DNA from: Acinetobacter beijerinckii CIP 110307
Lineage (GTDB): Bacteria > Pseudomonadota > Gammaproteobacteria > Pseudomonadales > Moraxellaceae
Reading direction: 5' to 3'
Length of the DNA: 64,000 nucleotides
Assembly: GCF_000369005.1 (NCBI RefSeq)
Contig: NZ_KB849763.1
Span: 248,001 to 312,000 of the forward strand
Below the pieces are notes generated by a model. It made no database searches, was not told the origin of the DNA, and worked only from the letters and a program-made list of their open reading frames with translations. This document shows, in pieces, positions 29,124 to 40,152 of the stretch. The position numbers were made by a program, and so were the translations under genes. Position 1 is the first letter of the stretch. Every line of letters begins with the position of its first letter.

Positions 29124-30140
29124 CTAGGCCTGATTCATCAGAATCACAGCACCAGTCACTAACAAGTTGACCAACGCCAATGGCAAACAAACTTTCCAAC
29201 CAAAATTCATCACTTGGTCATAACGAGGACGCATTAACGAACCACGAGCCAAGACAAACATCATTACAAAGAACGCTGTTTTGATAACGAACCAGAATAC
29301 TGGCGGAACAAATGGAATTTCTAAGTTAAATGGTGCAAGCCATCCACCGAAGAATAAAGTGACGATTAATGCTGAGATCAAAACGACGTTGACGTATTCC
29401 GCAACGAAGAACATCCCCCATTTCATACCACCATATTCAACGTGGTAACCTTCCGCCAATTCTTGCTCGGCTTCCGGTTGGTCAAATGGATGACGATGCG
29501 TTACCGCAACACCCGCAACCACAAAGATCAAGAAACCTAAAAACTGAGGAATGATGAACCACATATCGCGTTGCGCTTCTACGATTTCACGAAGGTTGAA
29601 TGAACCTGCAATCGCAACCACACCCATCAACGAGATACCCAAGAACACTTCATAAGAAATGGTTTGAGCAGCAGAACGAAGACCGCCAAGTAATGAGTAT
29701 TTGTTATTCGATGCCCAACCACCAAATAGCACTGCATAGACTGCAATACCCGCCATTGCCATAAAGAACAATAGACCGATACTCATATCAGCAACGCCCA
29801 GTGATGGACTCACTGGGATGACCATAAATGAAAGTACCGCAGTTGCCATCGCAACTGCTGGTGCTAAACGGAAAGTCAGCTTATCAGCAAACTTTGGTGT
29901 CCAATCTTCTTTAAACATGATTTTGAGCATGTCGGCAACGATCTGGAACATACCACCTGGACCAACACGGTTTGGACCGTAACGATCTTGCCATAATGCC
30001 AAGAGACGACGCTCAATAAATGACATTAATGCAGCAACCAAAACCACCACTAGCAAGATCACAATCGCCTGAATCACTGAATAAGCGATTGGCCAGTTCT
30101 CAGCCCAAAGTGGCGTTTGACGTATAATTTCTTGATTCAT
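29124..30140 (-). CDS. nuoH: NADH-quinone oxidoreductase subunit H
   Basis: A 338-residue, eight-helix subunit that forms the quinone-access chamber with NuoB and NuoD. The conserved [20 protein letters not shown] loop and the acidic run [18 protein letters not shown] are intact. A GGAG ribosome site precedes the ATG at 30140. Confidence 0.98.
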   Translation of the reverse strand: MNQEIIRQTPLWAENWPIAYSVIQAIVILLVVVLVAALMSFIERRLLALWQDRYGPNRVGPGGMFQIVADMLKIMFKEDWTPKFADKLTFRLAPAVAMATAVLSFMVIPVSPSLGVADMSIGLLFFMAMAGIAVYAVLFGGWASNNKYSLLGGLRSAAQTISYEVFLGISLMGVVAIAGSFNLREIVEAQRDMWFIIPQFLGFLIFVVAGVAVTHRHPFDQPEAEQELAEGYHVEYGGMKWGMFFVAEYVNVVLISALIVTLFFGGWLAPFNLEIPFVPPVFWFVIKTAFFVMMFVLARGSLMRPRYDQVMNFGWKVCLPLALVNLLVTGAVILMNQA

Positions 30141-30143
30141 GAA

Positions 30144-32828
30144 TTACACTCCTACCGCCACAGAAACAGGCTCTGCCAATGAAACAGTTGGTGCTAAACC
30201 AATTGGGTAACCAATATAACCTGTTGGTAAATATTCAATCACTTGTACTGGTAAGCTAATACTGGTTTCACCTGCTTTCACTGTAATACGTTGACCATCT
30301 TGAACATTTAAGCGTGTCGCATCATGTTCACCCACAGCAAACATGGCTTCAGGAATACGAGATTCCATCGCTGGTGTTTTAACCGTGAATTCACCAGAAC
30401 CAAAAATATGGTGCATTGGTACAAGGCGGAAGCTTTCAGGATTCACAACCACAACCGATGGTGCCACATAGCTACGCGCAGGACGTTTTGCTAAACGATC
30501 GAATAAACGTACACCCGAATCACCACCTTTTAAGTGACCACCCACTTCATCTTGGTATTTGTTCCAAGCTTGCGGTGAGTTCCAACCCGCAGACCATGCG
30601 AAAGGTACCAATGAAGATGGAGTCTGATTCCCTACATAACCTTCCATTGAGAAGGTTAAGGCTGAATCGATGTCAGTCGGTTGCTTAGGTTCGTGAATCG
30701 ATAACGGCGCACGAATTGCTGTACGACCCGAGTAACGACGTGGTTCACGTGCAATTTTCAAACCGTGGATACGATAGCCTGCATCTGGCGCAACATCTTC
30801 AATTGCAGCAAGCACAGGAACATTCTTCACGATGTCATCGATTACATCATCAAGTAGTGTCCAATCAACTACTTTGCCTTTGAGACCTGTTTCAATGGCA
30901 TGTAACCAGCGCCAAGATTCCTTGATCGCATATTCAGGCTTGTAGTAACTTGGGTCATACACTTGATAGAAACGTTGTGCACGACCTTCTTGGCTCACAA
31001 CAGTACCATCACCCTCGGCAAAGCTTGCTGCTGAAAGGACGATATCTGCAAGTTTCAAAGTTTCAGTTTCACTATGATCGAGTACGATCACAGTTTCAGC
31101 CTGATCAAACGCAGCCTTTACTTGTGCAACAGGTAAACGGCGAGTTAAATCATTTTCAACCACGACCACTGCTTGATAATCTTGTGCAAACGCTTGCTCT
31201 AAACTTAAACCACCAAATAGTGCCAAGCCCATTGAGTTTACTTCAGGAACAGTCAAAGACAGCCCTGCATTTTCGCCAAGATTCAAAGCAACTTGAGCCG
31301 CAGCTTCCATAATCGCAGGATCTTGTAAGCTGGTACCAGAGATAATCAATGGCTTTTTCGCAGCTTTCAAAGTATCAGCTATGGTTTGCGCAAATGCTTT
31401 TGCATCGTCAGCCAAACCTGTCAATGCGTCACCTTTAACAGCAGCAGCAACCGCAAAACCTAAACGTGCGATATCATTTGGCGATGCAACCACTTCACCT
31501 GTCGCAACATCCGCTAAACGCGTTTGAGTTGCAGCAAGGATATAGATTGGTGATTTTGCATCTTGACCGATACGTTGTACAGGTTCTGCCAACCAATCAG
31601 GTGTACGAGTTGCAGCAGCCATTTCTTTGGCTTTATTTTTCGCAGCTTGGCGAACAGACAATGCCATACGTGGTGCAGTTTGAGTTAAGTCTTCACCCAA
31701 GATCAACACCGCATCATAGCTTTCAATTTCACGCATGTTCGGGTTATAGATACCCTGTGTTTGCATGATTGATGCAGCTAACTCAACCAAGTTTTGCTCT
31801 TTTTGAGACATCCCTGTTGAGTAGTTGTCTTGTCCAACTAATTCACGCAGTGCATAGTTTGATTCCAAACTTGCACGTGGTGAACCAATACCTAATACTT
31901 TCTTGCCTTTTAGTTGAGCAATCACCTGATCAAGCGCCTGATCAACACTCACAGTCGCAATCGTTTCAGCATTGCGGAATTGAGGTTGACGCGGACGATC
32001 TTCACGGTTCACATAGCCCGTACCAAAACGACCTTTGTCACAAAGGAAGTATTGATTCACTGAACCATTGAAACGGTTTTCAACACGACGGATTTCCCCA
32101 TAGCGTTCGCCTGGAGAAATGTTACAACCTGAAGAACAGCCATGACATACGCTTGGCGCATACTGCATGTCCCACTTACGGTTATAACGAGCCGAATGTG
32201 TCTTATCGGTGAATACACCTGTTGGGCAGACCTCAGTCAAGTTGCCAGAGAATTCAGACTCTAAAGTACCTGATTCTGGACGACCAAAATACACACGTGA
32301 CGCATTGGCAAAAACACCAAAGTCCGTACCACCTGCGTAATCTTTGTAGTAACGCACACAACGATAGCAAGCGATACAACGGTTCATCTCATGCGCAATG
32401 AACGAACCCAACTCTTGATTATGATGGGTACGTTTAGTAAAGCGATAGCGACGACGGTCATGTTGAGTCATGACGGTCATATCTTGTAAATGACAGTGAC
32501 CACCTTCTTCACAGACTGGACAGTCATGTGGGTGATTGGTCATCAAGAATTCAACAATCGACGCACGGAAATCTGTTGCTTCTTTGTCTTCAATTGAGAT
32601 AAACGTATTATCGGTAGCTGGTGTCATACATGACATCACTAAGCGTCCACGAGTATCTTCAGCATTCGCGTACTGAGTAACCGCACATTGACGACAAGAA
32701 CCAACTGAACCTAATGATGGGTGCCAACAAAAATACGGGATATCGATACCAAGGCTTAAACATGCTTGTAGCAAGTTTTCTGAGCCATTGACTTCATACG
32801 ATTTTCCATCGACATGAATTGTAGCCAT
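30144..32828 (-). CDS. nuoG: NADH-quinone oxidoreductase subunit G
   Basis: An 894-residue peripheral-arm subunit. The N-terminal 2Fe-2S ferredoxin domain uses Cys 34, 45, 48 and 67. The His-Cys3 cluster ([14 protein letters not shown]) and the second ferredoxin block ([10 protein letters not shown] ... EVCPTGV) follow. CHGCSSGCN is the extra N7-type site of the molybdopterin-like domain that fills the rest of the protein. The length is close to E. coli NuoG (about 908). Confidence 0.97.
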   Translation of the reverse strand: MATIHVDGKSYEVNGSENLLQACLSLGIDIPYFCWHPSLGSVGSCRQCAVTQYANAEDTRGRLVMSCMTPATDNTFISIEDKEATDFRASIVEFLMTNHPHDCPVCEEGGHCHLQDMTVMTQHDRRRYRFTKRTHHNQELGSFIAHEMNRCIACYRCVRYYKDYAGGTDFGVFANASRVYFGRPESGTLESEFSGNLTEVCPTGVFTDKTHSARYNRKWDMQYAPSVCHGCSSGCNISPGERYGEIRRVENRFNGSVNQYFLCDKGRFGTGYVNREDRPRQPQFRNAETIATVSVDQALDQVIAQLKGKKVLGIGSPRASLESNYALRELVGQDNYSTGMSQKEQNLVELAASIMQTQGIYNPNMREIESYDAVLILGEDLTQTAPRMALSVRQAAKNKAKEMAAATRTPDWLAEPVQRIGQDAKSPIYILAATQTRLADVATGEVVASPNDIARLGFAVAAAVKGDALTGLADDAKAFAQTIADTLKAAKKPLIISGTSLQDPAIMEAAAQVALNLGENAGLSLTVPEVNSMGLALFGGLSLEQAFAQDYQAVVVVENDLTRRLPVAQVKAAFDQAETVIVLDHSETETLKLADIVLSAASFAEGDGTVVSQEGRAQRFYQVYDPSYYKPEYAIKESWRWLHAIETGLKGKVVDWTLLDDVIDDIVKNVPVLAAIEDVAPDAGYRIHGLKIAREPRRYSGRTAIRAPLSIHEPKQPTDIDSALTFSMEGYVGNQTPSSLVPFAWSAGWNSPQAWNKYQDEVGGHLKGGDSGVRLFDRLAKRPARSYVAPSVVVVNPESFRLVPMHHIFGSGEFTVKTPAMESRIPEAMFAVGEHDATRLNVQDGQRITVKAGETSISLPVQVIEYLPTGYIGYPIGLAPTVSLAEPVSVAVGV

Positions 32829-32839
32829 AGTCGAATTCC

Positions 32840-34165
32840 TTAAGCTTGTTCTACGTCAAGAGCAGGGGCATGGGTTTTAACCTTTGCCTCAAACTCATGG
32901 CGGAAATATTTTAATGCGCCCATAAGTGGCTCCATCGCACCCGGTGCGTGAGCACAGAAAGTCTTACCGATCCATAATTTACGAGTGAGTTCTTGTAAAT
33001 GATCGATATCCTCCTTCTTACCAGCACCTGTTTCAAGCGCTTTCAAAGCTTTCACAGCCCAAGGTAAACCATCACGACAAGGTGTACAGAAACCACATGA
33101 TTCACGTGCAAAGAATTCTTCTAAGTTACGCGTTGCAGACACCATACATTGAGTTTCATCAACTACCATAAGCAAACACGTACCTAAACGTGAGCCTGCT
33201 TTCATGATGCTTTCCGCATCCATTGGTAAATCAATATGCTCAGCAGCCAAAAAGTCTGTTGATGCTCCACCCGGCAACCATGCTTTAAGCGTTAAACCAT
33301 CACGCATACCGCCCGCATGATCTTCAATCACTTCACGCGCAGTTGTACCAAATGGCAATTCCCAAAGTCCTGGGAATTTCACCTTACCTGATGCGCCATA
33401 GATCTTAGTACCTGGATCTTTCGACTTATGTGCAGAAAGATTGATATACCATTCTGGTCCACGCAACATAATTGCGGGTAAGTTGTTGTAGGTTTCAACG
33501 TTATTGACAATCGTCGGACGCCCCCATGCACCCGCAACTTGTGGGAACGGTGGTTTCGTACGAGGATTGGCACGACGACCTTCAAGCGAGTTAATCAATG
33601 CAGTTTCTTCACCACAGATATAACGTCCTGCGCCCGTGTGAACATACATCTCAAAGTTCCAGCCCGTATCAAGGATGTTTTCACCCAAGTAACCTTTGGC
33701 ACGAACTTGCTCTAATGCTTCATTTAAGTATTGAGCTGCTTCGATGTATTCACCACGAATGAAGATATAACCATGCGTTGCTTCAAGGGTATAACCCGCA
33801 ATCAACATTCCTTCGATCAATTGATGTGGAAGTTTTTCCATCAACAAACGGTCTTTAAAAGTACCTGGTTCCATTTCATCAGCATTACAGATCAAATAAC
33901 GTGGACCACCATCATTCGGTGCCATCAATGACCATTTGATACCCGCTGGGAAACCTGCACCACCACGACCTTTAACCGTCGCAGCTTTAATGACGTCGAG
34001 TACATCTTTTGGCGGCATACCGAGTGCTTTTTTAAAGCCCGCATAACCTTCAAGCGCTTCATAATCATCAGCAGCACGAACGTGTTCTTGCTTGCTCAAA
34101 CGCCAAGTAAGTGGATGCGTTTCTGGATTACCGTCGCCATAAATTGGTTTTGGTTCAGTATTCAT
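32840..34165 (-). CDS. nuoF: NADH-quinone oxidoreductase subunit F
   Basis: A 441-residue NADH-binding and FMN-binding subunit of the peripheral arm. FMN and NADH contacts lie in [17 protein letters not shown] and GAGAYICGEE-like [14 protein letters not shown]. Cluster N3 ligands are in [12 protein letters not shown] plus the later Cys of TFCAHAPGA. The start overlaps the nuoE stop by four bases. Confidence 0.98.
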   Translation of the reverse strand: MNTEPKPIYGDGNPETHPLTWRLSKQEHVRAADDYEALEGYAGFKKALGMPPKDVLDVIKAATVKGRGGAGFPAGIKWSLMAPNDGGPRYLICNADEMEPGTFKDRLLMEKLPHQLIEGMLIAGYTLEATHGYIFIRGEYIEAAQYLNEALEQVRAKGYLGENILDTGWNFEMYVHTGAGRYICGEETALINSLEGRRANPRTKPPFPQVAGAWGRPTIVNNVETYNNLPAIMLRGPEWYINLSAHKSKDPGTKIYGASGKVKFPGLWELPFGTTAREVIEDHAGGMRDGLTLKAWLPGGASTDFLAAEHIDLPMDAESIMKAGSRLGTCLLMVVDETQCMVSATRNLEEFFARESCGFCTPCRDGLPWAVKALKALETGAGKKEDIDHLQELTRKLWIGKTFCAHAPGAMEPLMGALKYFRHEFEAKVKTHAPALDVEQA

Positions 34166-34671
34166 ACATACTTCTCCAATAACTGTTTAACTGATGACAC
34201 ATCCACTAAACCGTGAGTATCTTCATCAATCATTAAAGTTGGACCTTTATCACAGTTGCCTAAACAGCAAATTGGGAGCAAGGTGAAACGACCATCTGCT
34301 GTGGTTTGTCCGTACTGGATGCCTAACTCTCGCTGAAATGCTTCTGCTAAAGTTTCTGCACCCATCAAGAAGCATGCAATTGAATCACATAATAAAATCA
34401 CATGACGACCTACAGGTTGGCGATAGATACGGTTATAGAACGTTGCTACACCCTCTAAGTCCGCCACACTAATCGTCAGCAATTGTGCAATTGCATTCAT
34501 TTGAGCATCATCTATCCAGCCATTACGACGTTGTACGCATTTTAATGCATCTAATGATGCCGCACGTGGATATGGATAGTGATCAATGTGATGTTCAATG
34601 TCATGGATTTCTTCAGCAGTCAAAATCCCTTCAACATTCACACGAGGTTTTTTATCAGTCAAAATCATCAT
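34162..34671 (-). CDS. nuoE: NADH-quinone oxidoreductase subunit E
   Basis: A 169-residue thioredoxin-like subunit carrying the 2Fe-2S cluster N1a. Ligands are in CDSIAC and [10 protein letters not shown]. In the first pair the usual C-x4-C spacing is kept. An AGGGG ribosome site precedes two adjacent ATG codons (34671 and 34668). Confidence 0.97.
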   Translation of the reverse strand: MMILTDKKPRVNVEGILTAEEIHDIEHHIDHYPYPRAASLDALKCVQRRNGWIDDAQMNAIAQLLTISVADLEGVATFYNRIYRQPVGRHVILLCDSIACFLMGAETLAEAFQRELGIQYGQTTADGRFTLLPICCLGNCDKGPTLMIDEDTHGLVDVSSVKQLLEKYV

Positions 34672-34683
34672 AATCGTTTACCC

Positions 34684-36471
34684 CTAGCGATCCACGTCAG
34701 CCATAACCACGTCAATGGTCGCCAAATAAATGATCAAGTCAGAAACCAAACTGCCATTAATCACAGAAGGCATTTGCTGTAAATGCGTGAAAGTCGGTGT
34801 ACGAATACGAGTACGGTAGCTCATGGTTGACTTGTCTGAAGTCAAATAATAAGTGCTCGCACCTTTCACAACTTCCGTCATAAATGATGACTCGCCCGCA
34901 GGCATTACTGGACCCCAAGACACGCTTAAGAAGTGCGTAATCAAGGTTTCAATATCTTGTAATGTCTTATCTTTCGGTGGTGGAACAGCCAATGGATGAT
35001 CCGCTTTATATGGACCAGATGGCATGTTGTCCAAGCACTGTTGAATAATTTTCAACGACTCAGTAATTTCACGGAAGTGAACCAAGACACGCGCATATGC
35101 ATCGCCTTCATATTCCACTGGAATATCAAAGTCGAAGTTTTCATAACCACTGTATGGACGATATTTACGAACGTCAAAATCAATACCCGTCGCACGTAAA
35201 CCAGTACCCGTTACGCCCCAAGCCAACGCAGATTTAGCATCGTATTGCGCAACATTGCGGGTACGACCAATAAATACTGAGTTTTTAAGTGCAGCAGTGT
35301 AGTACTCGTTCAAACGTTTCGGCATCCATTCCAATAACTCTTTCACCAGCTTTTGCCAGTTATTTGGAAGATCATGTGCCGTACCGCCGATACGGAACCA
35401 TGCAGGATGCATTCGATAACCCGTAATCGCTTCAACAATGTCATAGACTTTTTGACGGTCTGCAAACATATAGAATACTGGGGTCATACCGCCAGCATCC
35501 TGAATCGCTGTACCACAGAATAATAAGTGGTTATTGATACGGAATAATTCGTTCAACATCACACGAATCACTTGTGCACGCTCAGGTACTTTAATACCAG
35601 CAAGCTGCTCAACTGCCATTACATATGGCATGTTTTGCGCACAACCACCTAAGTAGTCAACACGATCGGTATACGGAATGAATGAATGCCAAGTTTGACG
35701 TTCAGCCATCTTTTCCACACCACGGTGGTGATAACCGATATCAGGCACACAGTCTTTGACTTCTTCACCGTCCAACTGTAATACCACACGGAATGCACCG
35801 TGCGCAGATGGATGGTTAGGACCCAAGTTCAAGAACATGAAGTCTTCGTCGTCATTACCACGTTTTAGACCCCAGTCTTCTGGTACAAAGCGTAAATGTT
35901 CTTGTTCGAAATCTTGCTTTGCTTGGTCTTGCATATACGGCGTATATTCTGTCGCACGCGCAGAATATTCTTTACGTAATGGGTGACCTTCCCAATAGGT
36001 TGGCAACAAGATACGACGGAGCATTGGATGCCCTGCGAAATCGATACCGAACATATCGTAAGCTTCACGCTCGTACCAGTTGGCATTTGGCCAAATATTG
36101 GTTGCAGTTGGAATGCTTAAATCATTTTCATTCAACGCAACTTTGATACGAATATCACTATTACGCTCAAGCGATAATAAATGATAGAACACAGTGAAGT
36201 CAGATGCTGGTAGACCATCGCGGTGAACACGTAAACGCTCATCAACCGCAGACAAGTCAAACAACATCACATAAGGGCGCTCTACTTTACGTAAGAACAT
36301 AAGGACTTCTTGCACGCGTGCGCGCTCAACCCAGACTGTTGGAAACTCTTCAAAAGTCGCCTGCACGTAGAAATTCTCACCAAACTTGGTTTTGAGCTCT
36401 TCTACGATTGCAAATGCTGGGCGTGAATCAACTGGCGTTGACTCTGGCATAGCAATGTCAGTTTCAGCCAT
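34684..36471 (-). CDS. nuoCD: NADH-quinone oxidoreductase fused subunit CD
   Basis: A 595-residue natural fusion. Residues about 1-190 are the NuoC (30-kDa) domain, with the ERE(A/T)YDMFGI motif as [12 protein letters not shown]. The remainder is the NuoD (49-kDa) domain with [13 protein letters not shown], the quinone-site region, and the C-terminal DPVMGEVDR-like VVMADVDR end. The fusion is standard for gammaproteobacteria. Confidence 0.98.
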   Translation of the reverse strand: MAETDIAMPESTPVDSRPAFAIVEELKTKFGENFYVQATFEEFPTVWVERARVQEVLMFLRKVERPYVMLFDLSAVDERLRVHRDGLPASDFTVFYHLLSLERNSDIRIKVALNENDLSIPTATNIWPNANWYEREAYDMFGIDFAGHPMLRRILLPTYWEGHPLRKEYSARATEYTPYMQDQAKQDFEQEHLRFVPEDWGLKRGNDDEDFMFLNLGPNHPSAHGAFRVVLQLDGEEVKDCVPDIGYHHRGVEKMAERQTWHSFIPYTDRVDYLGGCAQNMPYVMAVEQLAGIKVPERAQVIRVMLNELFRINNHLLFCGTAIQDAGGMTPVFYMFADRQKVYDIVEAITGYRMHPAWFRIGGTAHDLPNNWQKLVKELLEWMPKRLNEYYTAALKNSVFIGRTRNVAQYDAKSALAWGVTGTGLRATGIDFDVRKYRPYSGYENFDFDIPVEYEGDAYARVLVHFREITESLKIIQQCLDNMPSGPYKADHPLAVPPPKDKTLQDIETLITHFLSVSWGPVMPAGESSFMTEVVKGASTYYLTSDKSTMSYRTRIRTPTFTHLQQMPSVINGSLVSDLIIYLATIDVVMADVDR

Positions 36472-36556
36472 TGGCTTGGCTTCCTATTTAATACAAATTT
36501 TGGCAATTTTCTCGATGACCATATCCTTCCGATATGTCAAAAACTCATCTTAAAAA

Positions 36557-37234
36557 TTATTTAATTTCATCCATAGAGCGCAAGTTTTTCACTGCTATAC
36601 GTTCAGCATTTTTACGGTCACGTTCTGGCATCATCTTTGGCTTATACACAGGCTGAAGATCATCACCAATAACCGCTGAAAGTGGACGGCGCTCAAGTTG
36701 AATTTGGTCTTGAAGCAACATTAATGCTTGGATTAATGCTTCTGGACGAGGTGGACAACCTGGGATGTACACATCAACAGGAATAATTTTATCTACACCT
36801 TGAACCACAGAATAGATGTCGTACATACCACCTGAGTTTGCACACGCACCCATTGAGATCACCCATTTCGGTTCAAGCATTTGTTCATACAAACGTTGAA
36901 TTACAGGCGCCATTTTGACAAAGCAGGTACCCGCAACAATCATCAAGTCTGCTTGGCGCGGTGAAGCACGAATAACCTCTGCACCAAAACGTGATAAGTC
37001 ATGCACACCTGTTAAAGTCGTTGCATATTCAACGTAACAGCACGATGTACCAAAGTTAAATGGCCACAACGAGTTTTTACGCCCCCAGTTCACGGCTGTA
37101 TGCAACACATCTTCAAGACGTGTCATCATCACACTTTTATTAACTTCTTCCTCAAGTGGATCAGTTACGATTTGACGATCTTGTAATGGATATTGATCGG
37201 CATCTGGATTCGCACGGGTTAAAGTATATTTCAT
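36557..37234 (-). CDS. nuoB: NADH-quinone oxidoreductase subunit B
   Basis: A 225-residue subunit binding cluster N2, the last cluster before quinone. The tandem-cysteine motif GTSCCYVEY and the later [11 protein letters not shown] and [10 protein letters not shown] provide the four cysteines. An 84-base gap separates it from nuoCD. The ATG at 37234 has an AAGGAG site lying within the end of nuoA. Confidence 0.98.
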   Translation of the reverse strand: MKYTLTRANPDADQYPLQDRQIVTDPLEEEVNKSVMMTRLEDVLHTAVNWGRKNSLWPFNFGTSCCYVEYATTLTGVHDLSRFGAEVIRASPRQADLMIVAGTCFVKMAPVIQRLYEQMLEPKWVISMGACANSGGMYDIYSVVQGVDKIIPVDVYIPGCPPRPEALIQALMLLQDQIQLERRPLSAVIGDDLQPVYKPKMMPERDRKNAERIAVKNLRSMDEIK

Positions 37235-37240
37235 CCCGAC

Positions 37241-37792
37241 TTACTCCTTTTTAAATGATGATGTAGTCGGTGTTTTAGATTTAACACGACCAGAAGACTG
37301 TGCTGGAATATGTCCAGTCGGATCGACAACCAACTCTTCAATGTTATTGAATCGAGTAATATCAGCAATATTCATATTTGGTGAGCCAATATTCGTTTTC
37401 ACACCAGCCGCTTTACGACGATCCGAAGGTGCCCAGTTCAATGCACCTGTTGAAAGTTCGTAAATCAAACCAATTAATAAAACTAAAATAAAGACTGCAG
37501 CAGTCGCAAAACCTACCCAACCAACTTCACGTACAGAAGTCGCCCAAGCATAAAGATAAAGGGCTTCCAAATCGAAAACCACAAAGAAGATTGCAACTAA
37601 ATAGAACTTGGCTGATAAGCGGATACGAGCACCGCCCGCACCTACTACACCTGACTCAAACTGTTCTTGCTTCGCACGTCCCCATGCTTTACCCCCTAGG
37701 AGTAAAGGAACAGTCAGCATAAAAACGCAAAGAAATGTAACGCCGATCACGAAGGCGATAATCGCCCAATCGTATGGAGTAATGGCACTCAT
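37241..37792 (-). CDS. nuoA: NADH-quinone oxidoreductase subunit A
   Basis: A 183-residue, three-helix membrane subunit, first gene of the operon. The conserved loop KQEQFESGVVGAGGARIRLS and the acidic FVVFDLEALYLYAWA helix are intact. The C-terminal ~55 residues form a polar tail longer than in E. coli NuoA (147 residues). An AGGAG site precedes ATG at 37792. Confidence 0.97.
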   Translation of the reverse strand: MSAITPYDWAIIAFVIGVTFLCVFMLTVPLLLGGKAWGRAKQEQFESGVVGAGGARIRLSAKFYLVAIFFVVFDLEALYLYAWATSVREVGWVGFATAAVFILVLLIGLIYELSTGALNWAPSDRRKAAGVKTNIGSPNMNIADITRFNNIEELVVDPTGHIPAQSSGRVKSKTPTTSSFKKE

Positions 37793-38188
37793 GCGGGGAT
37801 AACTCCTGGCAGGCCTATTTTTAACAAAGAATGTATGTATTGGCCTTCAAATACACCAAACACAAAATTAATCCCGCCAATTGTACCTGATTTCTAATTT
37901 CTCATGCTAGTTGAAGCGCCTTAGTCTTTCGGATGATTTTGTCCTTAAATTTATGGATATGTACTAGATCACTATCAATTCACCCTTAGAAATCGAATAA
38001 TCTAATCAAACAGAGCATATTGATCATTTTTTTCTTTATTTATGGAACATATAAAACCATAATTTTCATGCTGTGCACCCAAATGCTGCAGCCCGAACTA
38101 AATCATTGCATTGATACAAATTTATGATGAAAATTTAAACAAAATTTATATAATAGCGCGACTCAAATTTGCAAGGTAAAGCGTCAGA
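37793..38188. other. Divergent intergenic region between nuoA and the diguanylate cyclase
   Basis: The 396 bases contain no credible ORF or RNA gene. The region must hold the nuo promoter (minus strand) and the promoter of the diguanylate cyclase; a TATAAT box at 38149-38154 fits the latter, without a clear -35. I could not assign the nuo promoter confidently. Confidence 0.5.
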
Positions 38189-39607
38189 ATGCCTCAATCT
38201 AAAGTAGCATTAAAGCCTCTATCGCTTTTCCAACTGTTTTTAATATTCACGGGTATTATTCTTTTTTGCTGTTTCCTTGGTATCGCTACGCGACAGTTCT
38301 CTTTCCTTGCATCGTTTTGGCCTGCAAATTCAGTTTTACTGGGTTTACTTATTCGATTTCCACAAACACGCCACCCTATTAGTTTCATTGGGGCGATTGT
38401 AGGTTATTTACTTGCGGATACTCTTCAAGACACTCCGTTCTTATTAAATGTGTGTATGACCTCTGCAAATTTGCTTTATGTCATGACTACCTTATTACTT
38501 TACATCAAATTTAATGCATTTATCCGTTCGATGCATCATGGCTATTTCTACCTATTTCTGTTTACTTTCTGCTGTGTAGGTGGATTATCAAGCTCTCTAT
38601 TCGCGGCATTTACATTGCCGTACTTTAATACTAAATTTGCACTTGGTTCTTTTTGGATCGATTTTGGCTATTGGTTTACAGCAGAAATCCAAAATGCTTT
38701 GTTGCTGTTACCAATGATTCTTAGTGCTCCAACTTTAAATTTATTTAAACAACAACTGAAAGAATTTAAAACGCAAACCGCACAAGAAAGTTTGCCGTTA
38801 TTGAGTGTAATTTTCTCAATTATCGTCAGCTACTACGATGCTGGACCGGGCTCCCTACTCTATCCGATTGCTCCATTAATTTGGTGTGCTCTACGCTATC
38901 GCCACTTTTCAGTCACGATCATCACTTCAATAAGTTGCGCATTTATTATCTACCATGTATCGCAAAACTACTTACTGCTTTATCACGATCAATATTTAAA
39001 CAACACCATTTCAATTCGTCTTGGGTTGATCATGATGACGATTGCGCCACTCACAGTCTCAAATATCAATATGGTGAGATCAAAACTCATTCAAGAATTA
39101 CAACACACGATTGCACACGATGAACTCACATCGAGTTTGACTAGACGTCAATTTCTGCAATCGGTACAGCTACTACAACAACAAGCCAATACGATTCATC
39201 AAACAACCGCATTCTTAATGCTAGACCTTGATCACTTCAAACAAGTCAATGATAGTTATGGTCATCAAATGGGTGATCGCGCTTTACAAACCTGTGTTCA
39301 AATCATTCACACTATTTTACGATCACAAGATTTACTTGGACGTTTAGGTGGAGAAGAGTTTGCGGTTTTTATGACTGATACAACAGAAGATACGGCATAT
39401 CAATACGCCGAGAAAATTCGTGAAAAGATTAGTCAAAGTCCAATTCAACTCGACAATCAAAAGCATTTTTTCATCCAAGTTAGTATTGGAATTTGTATTT
39501 GTGCTCCTGAAAACCAGCAAACCATTGAGCAATTATTTAAACAAGCCGACGATGCACTTTATCAAGCGAAACGACTGGGTCGGAATCAAGTTGTTATTTC
39601 GACATAA
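38189..39607 (+). CDS. MASE1-domain diguanylate cyclase
   Basis: A 472-residue inner-membrane signalling enzyme. Residues about 1-285 form a MASE1-type sensor with eight or so membrane helices. The GGDEF domain follows (about 300-472): the active-site motif GGEEF is at 387-391, preceded by the conserved DLDHFKQVNDSYGHQMGD. It should make cyclic di-GMP from two GTP. An RxxD inhibitory site is not obvious before the motif. The promoter TATAAT box is at 38149-38154. Confidence 0.9.
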   Translation: MPQSKVALKPLSLFQLFLIFTGIILFCCFLGIATRQFSFLASFWPANSVLLGLLIRFPQTRHPISFIGAIVGYLLADTLQDTPFLLNVCMTSANLLYVMTTLLLYIKFNAFIRSMHHGYFYLFLFTFCCVGGLSSSLFAAFTLPYFNTKFALGSFWIDFGYWFTAEIQNALLLLPMILSAPTLNLFKQQLKEFKTQTAQESLPLLSVIFSIIVSYYDAGPGSLLYPIAPLIWCALRYRHFSVTIITSISCAFIIYHVSQNYLLLYHDQYLNNTISIRLGLIMMTIAPLTVSNINMVRSKLIQELQHTIAHDELTSSLTRRQFLQSVQLLQQQANTIHQTTAFLMLDLDHFKQVNDSYGHQMGDRALQTCVQIIHTILRSQDLLGRLGGEEFAVFMTDTTEDTAYQYAEKIREKISQSPIQLDNQKHFFIQVSIGICICAPENQQTIEQLFKQADDALYQAKRLGRNQVVIST

Positions 39608-39699
39608 TATGTTGCAATTCAGCTACATGCTTTAATTAACTTTATACACTGTTTAGCAAATAGATGGTTATTCTAAAACAAGATAACAAGGAGAAAAAT

Positions 39700-40056
39700 A
39701 TGCATCTAGAATATACACACGACTCTGATTATTTCTTTTTTTCGCAGCTCCTGATGCGTCATATTGAAAGTTATATTCGAAAACACCCAGATGCTGATAA
39801 TGCAATTTTTGATTTGAGAGATATATACGAAGTGTTTAGAGAGGATTTTGCCGCAACAACAACAAACCTTGAAAGTATTTTAAATATCGCTGATAGCTAT
39901 AAAGTTGAAACATTAAATGGAGATCAAGCGTTAATCAAAAGCTATAAAATTGATGTGAAAAACAACTCACTCCTGCTTGATTTTAATAGCGATGCCTTGA
40001 ACAATCTTCGATCAGGTCATCCGCTTATTGAACCAGATTCATCTATTCACGAGTAA
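39700..40056 (+). CDS. Uncharacterised small protein
   Basis: A 118-residue soluble, acidic protein that I do not recognise. It starts at ATG 39700, directly after a strong AAGGAGA ribosome site. It is rich in Asp, Asn and Ser with predicted mixed helix and strand; no signal peptide, cysteine or membrane segment. It lies between the diguanylate cyclase and bfmS and has its own downstream terminator. Confidence 0.7.
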   Translation: MHLEYTHDSDYFFFSQLLMRHIESYIRKHPDADNAIFDLRDIYEVFREDFAATTTNLESILNIADSYKVETLNGDQALIKSYKIDVKNNSLLLDFNSDALNNLRSGHPLIEPDSSIHE

Positions 40057-40093
40057 TGTATTAATGGTTAAAGACTGATTCTTAAGTCATTAT

Positions 40094-40127
40094 AAAAAGC
40101 CAGAGTTTCAAACTTTGGCTTTTTTTC
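40094..40127. terminator. Bidirectional intrinsic terminator
   Basis: AAAAAGCCA (40094-40102) pairs with TGGCTTTTT (40116-40124), with an inner GTTT/AAAC stem. A and T tracts flank it on both sides, so it can end both the 118-residue gene and the convergent bfmS gene. Confidence 0.88.
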
Positions 40128-40152
40128 ATTTCAAAATGTCTTAATCAAAAAT

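Noticed and set aside
30416..32071. Several 90-120-codon ORFs on the plus strand across nuoG
   Set aside because: They lie antisense to a firmly identified gene, have odd compositions (Gln, Leu, His rich) and no ribosome sites; they are shadows.
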